Below are positions 42,485-51,536 of a DNA stretch of 64,000 nt, in pieces. The position numbers and the translations under genes were made by a program. The notes under the pieces were generated by a model, which saw only the letters and a list, made by a program, of their open reading frames with translations, did no database searches and was not told the DNA's origin. The DNA comes from Lutimaribacter salitolerans (GTDB lineage Bacteria > Pseudomonadota > Alphaproteobacteria > Rhodobacterales > Rhodobacteraceae): NCBI RefSeq assembly GCF_042677865.1, contig NZ_JBHUDD010000027.1, positions 124,001 to 188,000 of the forward strand, read 5' to 3'. Each line of letters starts with the position of its first letter. Within the stretch, counting starts at the first letter, position 1.

Positions 42485-44164
42485 ATGGCAAACGCAACCA
42501 TGGAGGAGTTCGAGGCCCTCCTGAACGAAAGCCTCGAAATGGACACGCCCGATGAGGGCACTGTCGTCAAGGGCAAGGTCATCGCGATCGAAGCGGGCCA
42601 GGCCATCATCGATGTCGGCTACAAGATGGAAGGCCGCGTCGATCTGAAAGAATTCGCAAATCCCGGTGAAGCCCCCGAAATAGAAGTCGGCGACGAGGTC
42701 GAGGTGTATCTGCGCTCGGCAGAGAACGCCCGTGGCGAAGCCGTGATCAGCCGCGAGATGGCACGCCGCGAAGAGGCATGGGACCGTCTTGAAAAGGCCT
42801 ATGCCGACGAAGAGCGTGTCGAAGGTGCGATCTTTGGCCGTGTCAAGGGTGGCTTTACCGTCGATCTGGGCGGTGCCGTGGCATTCCTGCCCGGTTCTCA
42901 GGTCGATGTGCGCCCCGTGCGCGATGCCGGCCCGCTGATGGGTCTCAAGCAGCCCTTCCAGATCCTGAAAATGGACCGTCGCCGCGGCAACATCGTTGTC
43001 TCGCGCCGTGCCATCCTGGAAGAATCCCGCGCCGAGCAGCGCGCCGAGGTCATCGGCAAGCTGAGCGAAGGCGACACCGTGGACGGTGTGGTGAAGAACA
43101 TCACCGAATATGGTGCCTTCGTGGATCTGGGCGGTGTCGACGGCCTGCTGCACGTCACCGACATGGCCTGGCGCCGGGTCAACCACCCGTCGGAAATCCT
43201 GTCGATCGGCGAAACGATCAAGGTGCAGGTCATCAAGGTCAACAAGGAAACCCACCGTATCAGCCTGGGCATGAAGCAGCTCGAGGATGATCCGTGGGAT
43301 CTGGTCGGTGCCAAGTTCCCGCTGGATTCGGTGCACACCGGCCGCGTGACCAACATCACCGACTATGGCGCATTCGTCGAACTGGAACCGGGCGTCGAAG
43401 GTCTGGTTCATGTCAGCGAAATGAGCTGGACCAAGAAGAACGTGCATCCCGGCAAGATCGTCTCGACCAGCCAGGAAGTCGAAGTCATGGTTCTGGAAAT
43501 CGACGCCGCCAAGCGTCGGGTGTCGCTGGGTCTGAAACAGACCATGCGCAACCCGTGGGAAGTGTTTGCAGAAACCCACCCCGAGGGCACCGAGGTCGAG
43601 GGCGAGGTCAAGAACATCACCGAGTTCGGCCTGTTCATCGGTCTGGAAGGCGACATCGACGGCATGGTTCACCTGTCGGACCTGAGCTGGGACCAGCGCG
43701 GCGAAGAAGCCATTCAGGAGTACAAGAAGGGCGATGTGGTTCAGGCCGTTGTCACCGAGACCGACATCGAAAAAGAGCGCATCAGCCTGTCGATCAAGGC
43801 CCTGGGCGGCGACAAGTTTGCCGAGGCCGTGGGCGGCGTGAAGCGTGGCTCGATCATCACGGTCGCCGTCACGGCGATCGAGGATGGCGGCATCGAGGTC
43901 GAGTATGAGGGCATGAAATCCTTCATCCGTCGGTCCGACCTGTCGCGCGACCGTGCCGAACAGCGCCCCGAGCGGTTCCAGATCGGCGACAAGGTCGATG
44001 TGCGCGTGACCAACGTGGACGCCAAGACCCGCAAGCTGGGCCTGTCGATCAAGGCGCGCGAAATCGCCGAGGAAAAGGAAGCCGTGCAGCAGTTCGGCCG
44101 CTCGGACTCGGGTGCCTCGCTCGGCGACATCCTTGGTGCGGCGCTGAAACGCGACGACGACTGA
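42485..44164 (+). CDS. rpsA: 30S ribosomal protein S1
   Basis: A 559-residue ribosomal protein with tandem S1 (OB-fold) RNA-binding repeats, needed for initiation on structured mRNAs. Repeats are recognisable by VVKNITEYGAFVDLGGVDGL, VTNITDYGAFVELEPGVEGL and VKNITEFGLFIGLEGDIDGM, each followed by an ISLG or VSLG motif. Start at ATG 42485 (MANATMEEFEALLNES) with AAAGGAAC 11 nt upstream. Length equals the E. coli protein. S1 is often autoregulated through its own leader; the long leader here is compatible. Confidence 0.98.
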   Translation: MANATMEEFEALLNESLEMDTPDEGTVVKGKVIAIEAGQAIIDVGYKMEGRVDLKEFANPGEAPEIEVGDEVEVYLRSAENARGEAVISREMARREEAWDRLEKAYADEERVEGAIFGRVKGGFTVDLGGAVAFLPGSQVDVRPVRDAGPLMGLKQPFQILKMDRRRGNIVVSRRAILEESRAEQRAEVIGKLSEGDTVDGVVKNITEYGAFVDLGGVDGLLHVTDMAWRRVNHPSEILSIGETIKVQVIKVNKETHRISLGMKQLEDDPWDLVGAKFPLDSVHTGRVTNITDYGAFVELEPGVEGLVHVSEMSWTKKNVHPGKIVSTSQEVEVMVLEIDAAKRRVSLGLKQTMRNPWEVFAETHPEGTEVEGEVKNITEFGLFIGLEGDIDGMVHLSDLSWDQRGEEAIQEYKKGDVVQAVVTETDIEKERISLSIKALGGDKFAEAVGGVKRGSIITVAVTAIEDGGIEVEYEGMKSFIRRSDLSRDRAEQRPERFQIGDKVDVRVTNVDAKTRKLGLSIKAREIAEEKEAVQQFGRSDSGASLGDILGAALKRDDD

Positions 44165-44190
44165 GACAGCTTTCCGAACTGAAACACGTG

Positions 44191-44220
44191 AAAAGGCCCT
44201 GCCATGTGCGGGGCCTTTTT
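44191..44220 (+). terminator. rpsA terminator
   Basis: AAAAGGCCC and GGGCCTTTTT form a stem ending in a T run, 27 nt after the rpsA stop. Confidence 0.9.
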
Positions 44221-44443
44221 GCATGCGGGCAGCGCCCGAATCATGCGCGCCGTCAGCGTCGGCTTAACCCCTTGGCATTGGTCGAAAATTCTGACGGTCC
44301 CGGCAAAACACCCGGAAATTCCCGCTGAAACCCGCGAGATTCAGCGCAAAGCCCCAGCAGGGCTATTTCCGTTGCACGCTTTTGTTTCTATAGTCCAAGG
44401 CAATAAGGCTGCGCGGCACACACTCGCGGGGGGGATTGTTGAC

Positions 44444-44725
44444 ATGATCAGGTCCGAACTGATTGAAAAGATCGCAGACGAAAATCCACATCTGTATCAA
44501 AGGGATGTCGAAAGGATCGTGAACACGATCTTTGAAGAGATCACCGCCGCCATGGCCCGGGGCGACCGGGTCGAACTACGCGGCTTCGGAGCATTTTCGG
44601 TCAAGAAGCGTGACGCGCGGATCGGTCGCAATCCACGCACCGGCGAATCCGTGCATGTCGAGGAAAAGCACGTGCCGTTCTTCAAGACCGGCAAGCTGCT
44701 GCGTGACCGCCTGAACGGAAAGTAA
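44444..44725 (+). CDS. ihfB: Integration host factor beta subunit
   Basis: A 93-residue DNA-bending protein of the HU/IHF family: MIRSELIEKIADENPHLYQ; RVELRGFGAFSVKKRDAR; and RNPRTGESVHVEEKHVPFFK with the proline-tipped arm. It forms the IHF heterodimer with IhfA. The ATG at 44444 follows a GGGGGGA box. The 220 bases between the rpsA terminator and this gene hold its promoter but no other gene. Confidence 0.96.
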   Translation: MIRSELIEKIADENPHLYQRDVERIVNTIFEEITAAMARGDRVELRGFGAFSVKKRDARIGRNPRTGESVHVEEKHVPFFKTGKLLRDRLNGK

Positions 44726-44729
44726 CCTT

Positions 44730-45089
44730 ATGCGCTATATCCGCTATGCCATCCTTGCCGCGATCGCGGTCGTTCTGATCGTCCTGGCGCTGGCCAACCG
44801 CGCCAGCGTGACCCTGCACAGCCTGCCCGAGGGCATGGCCGAGATCCCCGGCATGGCCGTGCTGGACCATTCCATCGATCTGCCCTTGTTCGTGGTGATC
44901 TTTGGCGGTGTCCTGATCGGCCTGCTGCTGGGCTTTGTCTGGGAATGGATCCGCGAGCACAAGCACCGCGCCGAGGCCGCGCGTCGCCAGTCCGAGGTGA
45001 CCAAGCTGCAACGCGAATTGCGCCGCACCAAGGCGCAGCGCGACGAGGGCAAGGACGAGGTTCTGGCCCTGCTCGACAACACGAACTGA
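44730..45089 (+). CDS. LapA-domain (DUF1049) membrane protein
   Basis: A 119-residue inner-membrane protein with two helices (about 5-22 and 51-73) and a C-terminal coiled-coil-like charged tail (HKHRAEAARRQSEVTKLQRE). This is the LapA / lipopolysaccharide assembly protein A layout; in E. coli LapA works with LapB on LpxC turnover. Four bases after ihfB; followed by trpF after 7 bases, so all three are one operon. Confidence 0.85.
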   Translation: MRYIRYAILAAIAVVLIVLALANRASVTLHSLPEGMAEIPGMAVLDHSIDLPLFVVIFGGVLIGLLLGFVWEWIREHKHRAEAARRQSEVTKLQRELRRTKAQRDEGKDEVLALLDNTN

Positions 45090-45096
45090 TCGGCCG

Positions 45097-45774
45097 ATGC
45101 CCGAGATCGCCGTCAAAATCTGCGGACTGACCCGGCCCGCCGATGTGCAGGCGGTGGCGCAGGCCGGCGCGGCCTATGCGGGTTTCGTGTTCTTTGGCAA
45201 AAGCCCGCGCAACCTGTCGGTGGCCGATGCCCGTGCGCTGGCGCTTACGGCCCCCCCGGGGCTGTGCAAGGTGGCGCTGGTGGTGGACGCCGATGATGCC
45301 ACGCTGGATGCGATCCTGGCGGATGTGCCGCTGGACATGCTGCAACTTCATGGCCACGAAAGCCCCTGGCGCGTGGCCGAAGTCCGCGCGCGATACGGCC
45401 TGCCCGTGATGAAGGCGATCGGCATCGCCGACGCGCAGGATCTGGCGCAGATCGATGCCTACGGCGACGTGGCCGACCAGTTGCTGATCGATGCCAAGCC
45501 CCCAAAGGGCGCGGACCTGCCCGGCGGCAACGGGCTGTCCTTTGACTGGCGGCTGTTGCAGGGGCGCAAATACTGGCAGCGTCCCTGGATGCTGGCGGGT
45601 GGGCTGACGCCCGATACGGTGGCGCAGGCGGTTGGCCTGACCGGGGTGCGGCAGGTGGATGTGTCCTCGGGCGTCGAATCCGCCCCCGGGATCAAGGATG
45701 CGACGCTGATCGCGGATTTCGTGACCGCCGCGCAGGGCACGCCCGCCGTGCCACGCCTTGCAAACCCGAATTGA
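45097..45774 (+). CDS. trpF: Phosphoribosylanthranilate isomerase
   Basis: Third step of tryptophan synthesis, converting phosphoribosylanthranilate to CdRP. A 225-residue TIM barrel: AVKICGLTRPADV with catalytic Cys, VALVVDADDATLDA, MLQLHGHESP, LIDAKPPKG and VDVSSGVESAPGIKD. Operon with lapA and ihfB. trpB, normally the next gene, lies beyond an inserted gene on the other strand. Confidence 0.96.
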   Translation: MPEIAVKICGLTRPADVQAVAQAGAAYAGFVFFGKSPRNLSVADARALALTAPPGLCKVALVVDADDATLDAILADVPLDMLQLHGHESPWRVAEVRARYGLPVMKAIGIADAQDLAQIDAYGDVADQLLIDAKPPKGADLPGGNGLSFDWRLLQGRKYWQRPWMLAGGLTPDTVAQAVGLTGVRQVDVSSGVESAPGIKDATLIADFVTAAQGTPAVPRLANPN

Positions 45775-45784
45775 CAGACTGAAC

Positions 45785-45813
45785 AGGGGCGGCCCAATGG
45801 ACCGCCCCTTTTG
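45785..45813. terminator. Bidirectional terminator between trpF and DUF4394
   Basis: Stem AGGGGCGG/CCGCCCCT with TTTT after it on the plus strand, 11 nt after the trpF stop. The inverse orientation lacks a T run but may also stop the opposing gene. Confidence 0.8.
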
Positions 45814-45833
45814 GTATTGCCTTTGGATGGCGA

Positions 45834-46646
45834 TCACATCGCGGGCAGGATCGTCAGGTCGCGGATATCGCCCGACAGACCGTCAAGGCCGGTGAACTCC
45901 CAGCTTTGCGACACCATGCCGGTCCCTAGGTCGACGGTATGCAGCGCGCCGTTGGCCACCAGCCAGGCGGTGTTCATGCCATCCTCGGTGGTCTGCACAT
46001 CGAACGCGACCATGCCGTCGATCTCGGCACCCAGCATGCCGATCGTGGCCAGCGTGCCATCATTGGGCGCGGTCTGCTGGATCAGCGCCGACAGGCCGGC
46101 GTCGATGTTGAACATCGCCGTGCTGTCAGGCTGGCCAAAGCTGTTGATATAGGCCGCTGCCGCCACCATCGGGTCTGCCGACGCGTTGCCGTCGTCGGTC
46201 ACAAAGGCCAATCTGCCATCGACGATGACCTCTCCGGTGTCGACGTTCACGCGGTGGTTGGTGGTGCCAGTCATGAACCGCAGACGATCCGCCGCCGGGT
46301 TGAAATCGACGACGACCTGCATGTCCTCCATCAGCGGCAGCATGGTTTCCATGCTCGACAGTTCGGTCGTCTCGCCGGACTCGGCATCAATCTCGACGAT
46401 ACGGTGATCCGTGCTGACGCCGATCAACTGGCCGGTTGCGGGGCGATAGTCGATGCCCAAAAGGCTGTCCACGCCCGACACCTCGACCATGCCCGAGACT
46501 GTGGCAGTGTCTGTTTCGAACAGGACAAGCGTGCGGTCGCCGGTCAGCGCGACTGCAGGGGCCGCGAAGGCGGGTGCGGCAAAAGCAACCAGCGAGGCCG
46601 AGGCGGCTGCCGCCGCGGCGAATGTGAATCGGTTGGTGATCGTCAT
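45834..46646 (-). CDS. DUF4394 secreted protein
   Basis: A 270-residue exported protein with a signal peptide (about 1-28, ending AFA). The mature region has the DUF4394 pattern: GIDYRPATGQLIGVSTDHRI, VVDFNPAADRLRFMTGTTNH, RVNVDTGEV and LAFVTDDGNAS, which reads as a beta-propeller-like repeat. GGAG precedes the ATG at 46646. The gene is inserted on the opposite strand between trpF and trpB. Function unknown; possibly a cell-surface or periplasmic protein. Confidence 0.85.
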   Translation of the reverse strand: MTITNRFTFAAAAAASASLVAFAAPAFAAPAVALTGDRTLVLFETDTATVSGMVEVSGVDSLLGIDYRPATGQLIGVSTDHRIVEIDAESGETTELSSMETMLPLMEDMQVVVDFNPAADRLRFMTGTTNHRVNVDTGEVIVDGRLAFVTDDGNASADPMVAAAAYINSFGQPDSTAMFNIDAGLSALIQQTAPNDGTLATIGMLGAEIDGMVAFDVQTTEDGMNTAWLVANGALHTVDLGTGMVSQSWEFTGLDGLSGDIRDLTILPAM

Positions 46647-46780
46647 GTCAACTCTCCTGAAAATCTTGCATCCAGACCGCCCGTGCTGGCCGATCCGTCG
46701 ATTCAGTCACGCCCCAGTCGCGGCAGAGTTTCACCGCTCGCGTTTTCGTGATGGCAGGATGATCCGGCCTTGAGTCCGAC

Positions 46781-46814
46781 GGTAAGGGGGCGCGGGGTCT
46801 GCGCCCCCTTTACC
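46781..46814. other. Strong hairpin upstream of trpB
   Basis: Arms GGTAAGGGGGCGC and GCGCCCCCTTTACC pair over 13 bases with one bulged T and a 7-base loop; no T run follows. It lies 46 nt before the trpB start. It may be a variant of the dispersed GGGGGC hairpins or a leader control element of trpB. No Trp-rich leader peptide is seen. Confidence 0.5.
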
Positions 46815-46859
46815 GCCTTGGCTGCGGGCGCTAGATCATGATCAGCGATGGAGGATGCG

Positions 46860-48113
46860 ATGCCCGAAGACCTGATCAACAGCTTTCTGACCGGCCCCGA
46901 TGACAAGGGCCGTTTCGGCAAATTCGGCGGGCGCTTCGTGTCCGAGACACTGATGCCTCTGATCCTTTCGCTGGAGGAAGAGTATGAGCGCGCCAAGGAT
47001 GATCCCACCTTCTGGGCGGAAATGGACGACCTGTGGGCGCATTACGTGGGCCGTCCCAGCCCGCTGTACTATGCCGAGCGGCTGACCCAGCATCTGGGCG
47101 GAGCAAAGATCTATCTCAAGCGCGACGAGCTGAACCACACCGGCGCGCACAAGATCAACAACGTGCTGGGCCAGATCCTGCTGGCGCGCCGCATGGGCAA
47201 GAAGCGCATCATCGCCGAAACCGGCGCGGGCCAGCATGGCGTCGCCACCGCCACGGTCTGCGCCAAGTTCGGGCTGCAATGCGTGGTCTACATGGGAAAG
47301 CACGATGTCGAACGGCAGGCCCCCAACGTGTTCCGCATGCGCCTGCTGGGGGCCGAGGTGATCCCGGTCACCTCGGGTCGCGGCACGCTGAAGGACGCGA
47401 TGAACGACGCGCTGCGCGACTGGGTGACCAACGTGTCCGACACCTTCTACTGCATCGGCACGGTGGCAGGCCCGCACCCATATCCCGCCATGGTGCGGGA
47501 TTTCCAGTCGATCATCGGCAAGGAAGTCCGCTGGCAACTGGCCGAACAGGAGGGCGAAGGCCGCCTGCCCGACACGCTGATCGCGGCCATCGGCGGCGGA
47601 TCGAACGCGATGGGCCTGTTCTATCCCTTCCTCGACGACAAGAGCGTGAACATCATCGGGGTCGAGGCCGGCGGCAAGGGTGTCGATGACAAGATGGAGC
47701 ATTGCGCCAGCCTGACCGGCGGGCGTCCCGGCGTGCTGCATGGCAACCGCACCTACCTGTTGCAGGATGACGATGGTCAGATCCTCGAAGGGTTCAGCAT
47801 CTCGGCGGGTCTGGATTATCCCGGCATCGGCCCGGAACACGCCTGGCTGCACGATATCGGCCGAGCGCAGTACGTCAGCATCACGGACCGCGAGGCGCTG
47901 GAGGCGTTTCAGCTGTCCTGCGCTCTCGAAGGGATCATCCCGGCGCTGGAGCCCAGCCACGCGCTGGCCCATGTCATGAAGATTGCCCCCGATCTGCCGT
48001 CCGACCATATCATCGTGATGAACATGTGCGGGCGCGGCGACAAGGACATCTATACCGTCGCGCGCCACCTTGGGTTCGACATGTCCGACACCGTGGGCCG
48101 CGACACCGACTGA
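46860..48113 (+). CDS. trpB: Tryptophan synthase beta chain
   Basis: Condenses indole and serine to tryptophan with PLP. It has 417 residues; PLP lysine K98 is in LNHTGAHKINN; GGGSNAMG binds the cofactor phosphate. The ATG at 46860 has GGAGG five bases upstream and is preferred to one at 46848. trpA does not follow in this window; the next genes are unrelated. Confidence 0.97.
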   Translation: MPEDLINSFLTGPDDKGRFGKFGGRFVSETLMPLILSLEEEYERAKDDPTFWAEMDDLWAHYVGRPSPLYYAERLTQHLGGAKIYLKRDELNHTGAHKINNVLGQILLARRMGKKRIIAETGAGQHGVATATVCAKFGLQCVVYMGKHDVERQAPNVFRMRLLGAEVIPVTSGRGTLKDAMNDALRDWVTNVSDTFYCIGTVAGPHPYPAMVRDFQSIIGKEVRWQLAEQEGEGRLPDTLIAAIGGGSNAMGLFYPFLDDKSVNIIGVEAGGKGVDDKMEHCASLTGGRPGVLHGNRTYLLQDDDGQILEGFSISAGLDYPGIGPEHAWLHDIGRAQYVSITDREALEAFQLSCALEGIIPALEPSHALAHVMKIAPDLPSDHIIVMNMCGRGDKDIYTVARHLGFDMSDTVGRDTD

Positions 48114-48120
48114 AGGCGCG

Positions 48121-48135
48121 GGGGGCAGCGCCCCC
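48121..48135. terminator. GC hairpin between trpB and DUF2237 gene
   Basis: GGGGGCAGCGCCCCC, the core hairpin of the dispersed repeat family, in the 27-nt gap between two convergent genes. No T run; it may stop transcription of either. Confidence 0.45.
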
Positions 48136-48140
48136 TGCCC

Positions 48141-48515
48141 TCAGACCGCATAGATTTCCAGAACCTCCAGCGGCACCACGTCCAGCGCGCGCAGGTGGGT
48201 TGCCTGCAGGTGCACCTTGGGCGCGCAGCCCTCGTCATGGGCCTGCAGGAACCGGCCCGCGCACAGGCACCATTGGTCGCCCGGTTTCAGCCCGGCAAAG
48301 TTGAACTCGGGGCGCGGCGTGGACAGGTCGTTTCCGACGTATTTCGAATAGGCCAGAAATTCGGCCGTCAGCACCGCGCAGACCGTGTGGCTGCCCTGAT
48401 CCGCGGCACAGGTGTTGCAATGCCCGTCGCGGAAAAACCCGGTCAGCGGTTCGGCGGAACAGGCCTCAAGCGTGCCGCCCAGCACGTTGACGGATGCGTC
48501 TTTCTTAATGGTCAT
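48141..48515 (-). CDS. DUF2237 protein
   Basis: A 124-residue cytosolic protein with the DUF2237 signature: VNVLGGTLEACSAEPLTGFF, DGHCNTCAADQGSHTVCAV, and KPGDQWCLCAGRFLQAHD. It has seven cysteines, five of them in the middle region, so metal binding is plausible. Its ATG overlaps nothing upstream but the next gene's stop overlaps it (ATGA). Function unknown; operon with a serine hydrolase. Confidence 0.85.
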   Translation of the reverse strand: MTIKKDASVNVLGGTLEACSAEPLTGFFRDGHCNTCAADQGSHTVCAVLTAEFLAYSKYVGNDLSTPRPEFNFAGLKPGDQWCLCAGRFLQAHDEGCAPKVHLQATHLRALDVVPLEVLEIYAV

Positions 48516-49681
48516 TGGCTGTCCCCCTCTGCTGTTGCCTGTGCGATGCGGCGCAGCATGGCGATGGTGCCGTCATGCACGCCCGGTTCGCGAAACGCCC
48601 GGTCTGCGGAGGTGACGACAATCACCACCCCCTGCGCGCGGTCAAGATACAGGTATTGACCGTAAACCCCGCGTCCATAAACCTCGCCCTCTTGTGCATC
48701 CCGTGGCATCCACCATTGATAGCCATACTGTTCGGCCCCTGCGGCGGTGGGGGCGCTGGCGGTGGTGCTCTCGGTCAGCCAGTCGGCGGGTACGACCTGC
48801 TGGCCCTGCCACTGCCCGTCCTGCAAAACCATCTGGCCAAAGCGCGCATAGTCGCGCGTGGTCAGGTTCAGCCCGCCCAGAACGAATGCGGTGCCAAACG
48901 AGTCGGTGACAAACTTTGGCGACGCCTCAAGCCCCAGCGGCCCGATCAGGTATTCCCCCATCAGGTCGGCCACCCGTCGTCCCGTTGCCCCGCGCAGCAC
49001 CATGCCCAGAACATGTGTGTCGATCGAGACATAGCGCCAGTCCTCGCCCGCCGGGCCCGTGCGGTCCTGCTGACCGGCGGCAAACCCGTCCATCGACCCA
49101 CCAAGCGCCAGAACGCGACCCATCTTGTTGATGTCGCTCCAGAAGTCCAGGTAATCCTCGTCAAAGGCGACGCCGCTGGACATCTGCAACACGTTGCGGA
49201 CCGTCACCCCGTCATAGGCGCTGCCACCCAGTTCGGGCGCGTATTGCGTCACCGGGTCGTCGATGCTGTCGATGGCCCCCTGCTCCAGCAGGATGCCCGT
49301 CAGCGCCGACAGGAAGCTCTTTGCGACCGACCACGAGATGCGCAGATCGTCCGGCCCGGTGCCAAGGTGATAGGATTCGTGCACGATCTGCCCGTCGCTC
49401 AGCACCAGCAGCGAGGTTACCGCGCGGGCATCGATCCATCGCGCCGTGTCCTCGGGCAATGTCATTTCAGGGCCAGTCTGCAATTCGGCCACCGGGCAGT
49501 CGCCGCGGTCGATCTTGCTGGTCCAGAACAGCGCATCCATGTTGGAAAAGTTCTGCACGATCCGGTCTTCGGCAAACAACGAATTGACCGCCCAGAGGCG
49601 CGACAGCGTATCGCGCTGCCATAGCCCCACCACCAGAACAGCCAGCAAAAACAGCCCGACGATCCGCAGGAAAATGCGCAT
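48512..49681 (-). CDS. Membrane-anchored serine hydrolase (beta-lactamase class C-like)
   Basis: A 389-residue protein with an N-terminal membrane anchor or uncleaved signal (about 4-21). The penicillin-binding fold is seen in SWSVAKSFLSAL (S118-x-x-K121), YVSIDTHVLG (Tyr of the second motif) and a C-terminal YGYQWWM with GRGVYGQYLYL. This is the family of 6-aminohexanoate-dimer hydrolase and esterase EstB rather than a resistance beta-lactamase. The ATG at 49681 has GGGGA five bases upstream. Substrate unknown. Confidence 0.85.
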   Translation of the reverse strand: MRIFLRIVGLFLLAVLVVGLWQRDTLSRLWAVNSLFAEDRIVQNFSNMDALFWTSKIDRGDCPVAELQTGPEMTLPEDTARWIDARAVTSLLVLSDGQIVHESYHLGTGPDDLRISWSVAKSFLSALTGILLEQGAIDSIDDPVTQYAPELGGSAYDGVTVRNVLQMSSGVAFDEDYLDFWSDINKMGRVLALGGSMDGFAAGQQDRTGPAGEDWRYVSIDTHVLGMVLRGATGRRVADLMGEYLIGPLGLEASPKFVTDSFGTAFVLGGLNLTTRDYARFGQMVLQDGQWQGQQVVPADWLTESTTASAPTAAGAEQYGYQWWMPRDAQEGEVYGRGVYGQYLYLDRAQGVVIVVTSADRAFREPGVHDGTIAMLRRIAQATAEGDSQ

Positions 49682-49751
49682 GTGGTTCCCCTTCCCCATT
49701 CAGCCCAAGTGCAGCACGCGCGCGGCCCCGTGGCAAGAGGCGCGCGCAGGA

Positions 49752-50786
49752 TCAGGCCAGTTGCGGTGCCCAGCGGACCCAGCGCCCGTGAAAGCACGCG
49801 CGTCCGAGCGACAGGTGCAGATCACCGGGCCACAGGCGCAGGGTCAGCGCGGCACCGGGGCTGGCCCCGTCCGACTCCATTCCGAACCAGGCCAGCGGGG
49901 CATCATCGGTGGCTCGCGCGCCCGCCTCGGCGATCAGGGCGGCACCGCGCTTTTGCGCGGCCGCCGGAAAATACTGCCACGCCACGGTGTGATAGATCAG
50001 ATGCAGGTGGCCGGGCATCGGCGTGGTCAACCGGGTCTCCAGCCAGTCAACCGCATCGGCGCGTTCTACGGGCGCAGGCGGCAGCGCCAGCGCCGCCCGG
50101 GTGCGCGCCAGGCGTTCGGGCTGATCGGGCCAGAGGTAGGCCAACAGGCGCAGCGCATCCTCGGGGTTGGCGGGATCAAGCGGTTTCAGATCGACGCCAG
50201 CTCGCGCCGACACGACGGGCATGGCCGATGCGGGGGCAGGCCCCTGCCAGTCCGGAGTCAGAACCATCGGCGCGTCATCCAGCCCATAGCTGCGCCCACC
50301 CACGCGCAACGCATAGGCGTCGAAATGCAGGTTCAACCCGGCGCTGGCCCCCAGTTCGCTGACCACGAAAGGCAGATCATGGCGCGCGGCCAGCCAACGC
50401 GCGGCGGCGATCAGAACCGCCGAGCGGCCCAGTTCATTGGTCTGCGGCGCGCTGTCGATCCAGCGGTCCAGAAACTCGGCATGGGTCAGTATCGCCCCTT
50501 TCACGGCGGCCAGCAGCTGCGCATCGGGCACAGTGTGCGGCGGATAGGCGGCGGCCAGATCGGGCGCTGCCTCAAGCAACGTTAGCGCGTGCAGCCCACC
50601 TGCCAGCCGCAGCGGCAACGAGGCACCGTTCGGCCCCAGGTCACCGGGCCACAGGTCCATCCGGGCGGCCAGCGCGCGATCCAGCGGCCAGTTGTCCGCC
50701 ATCACCCGCATCAGCCGCCCCATGAAGGGCGAGCCCATCGCGGCGCAGCTTTCGCCCTGCGCCCGCAAGGCGGCCTTGAGCCTCAC
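49752..50786 (-). CDS. DUF2332 protein
   Basis: A 344-residue cytosolic protein of the DUF2332 family: SPFMGRLMRVMADNW at the start, VVSELGASAGLNLHFDAYAL, and LHLIYHTVAWQYFP. The SELGASAGLNL element resembles an AdoMet-binding loop, so a methyltransferase-like fold is possible. The start is GTG at 50786, overlapping the pth stop as GTGA. Function unknown. Confidence 0.8.
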   Translation of the reverse strand: MRLKAALRAQGESCAAMGSPFMGRLMRVMADNWPLDRALAARMDLWPGDLGPNGASLPLRLAGGLHALTLLEAAPDLAAAYPPHTVPDAQLLAAVKGAILTHAEFLDRWIDSAPQTNELGRSAVLIAAARWLAARHDLPFVVSELGASAGLNLHFDAYALRVGGRSYGLDDAPMVLTPDWQGPAPASAMPVVSARAGVDLKPLDPANPEDALRLLAYLWPDQPERLARTRAALALPPAPVERADAVDWLETRLTTPMPGHLHLIYHTVAWQYFPAAAQKRGAALIAEAGARATDDAPLAWFGMESDGASPGAALTLRLWPGDLHLSLGRACFHGRWVRWAPQLA

Positions 50787-51451
50787 CTGAACTTGTCCAG
50801 CAGCTTTTGCATCGGGTTGCGAGTATCCGGCGGGGCGGGTTCGGCGGCGGGTTTTTCAGCCACTGCCGGTTTCGGCTTCTCCGGCGCGGGCCGCGCCAGC
50901 GCCACGGCGTTCAGAAACTTCGGCGCATCCCCCGCCGCGAGATCGGGCGCACCGCGCGCGATGCCGCGCATCAGATCGTCCAGCCAGTCCTGATCGGCCT
51001 TGGCGAAATCCGACAGCACATAGCCCGACACGCGGTCCTTGTGGCCCGGGTGCCCGATGCCCAGCCGCACGCGGGCATACGCCTCGCCGATATGCCCGTG
51101 GATCGAGCGCAGACCGTTATGACCCGCATGCCCGCCGCCCTGTTTCACGCGCAGCTTGCCGGGGGCAAGGTCCAGCTCGTCATGGAACACGGTCACGTCG
51201 GCTGGCGTCAGCTTGTAGAACCGCATCGCCTCGCCCACCGACTGGCCCGACAGGTTCATGAAGGTTTCGGGCTTGAGCAGCAGAACGTTTTCCGTGCCCA
51301 GCCTGCCTTCGGTCAGTTGCCCCTGAAACTTGGCGCGCCAGGGGGCAAAGCCATGATCCTCGGCCACGCGATCCACGGCCATGAAGCCGATATTGTGCCG
51401 GTTCGCGGCGTATTTCGCACCCGGATTGCCCAGGCCCACCCAAAGCTGCAT
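50783..51451 (-). CDS. pth: Peptidyl-tRNA hydrolase
   Basis: Releases tRNA from peptidyl-tRNA dropped by the ribosome. It has 222 residues: LWVGLGNPGAKYAANRHNIG (catalytic H19), FMNLSGQSV, DELDLAPGKLRVK, GGHAGHNGLRSI. A C-terminal Pro/Ala-rich tail (about 185-222) is longer than in E. coli, as in many Rhodobacterales. rplY usually precedes pth in an operon; here a gene on the other strand lies between them. Confidence 0.95.
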   Translation of the reverse strand: MQLWVGLGNPGAKYAANRHNIGFMAVDRVAEDHGFAPWRAKFQGQLTEGRLGTENVLLLKPETFMNLSGQSVGEAMRFYKLTPADVTVFHDELDLAPGKLRVKQGGGHAGHNGLRSIHGHIGEAYARVRLGIGHPGHKDRVSGYVLSDFAKADQDWLDDLMRGIARGAPDLAAGDAPKFLNAVALARPAPEKPKPAVAEKPAAEPAPPDTRNPMQKLLDKFR

Positions 51452-51536
51452 CTGCGACCCCCCTGTTTTCTGCCCGCAGGTTATTGACCCCACGACCGGT
51501 TTTCAATGAACTGCGGCCAGACAAGGGAGAATTCAC

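Noticed and set aside
48512..49681. Beta-lactam resistance gene
   Set aside because: The SxxK-YxS layout and membrane anchor fit broad esterase/hydrolase relatives; nothing indicates a true class C beta-lactamase.
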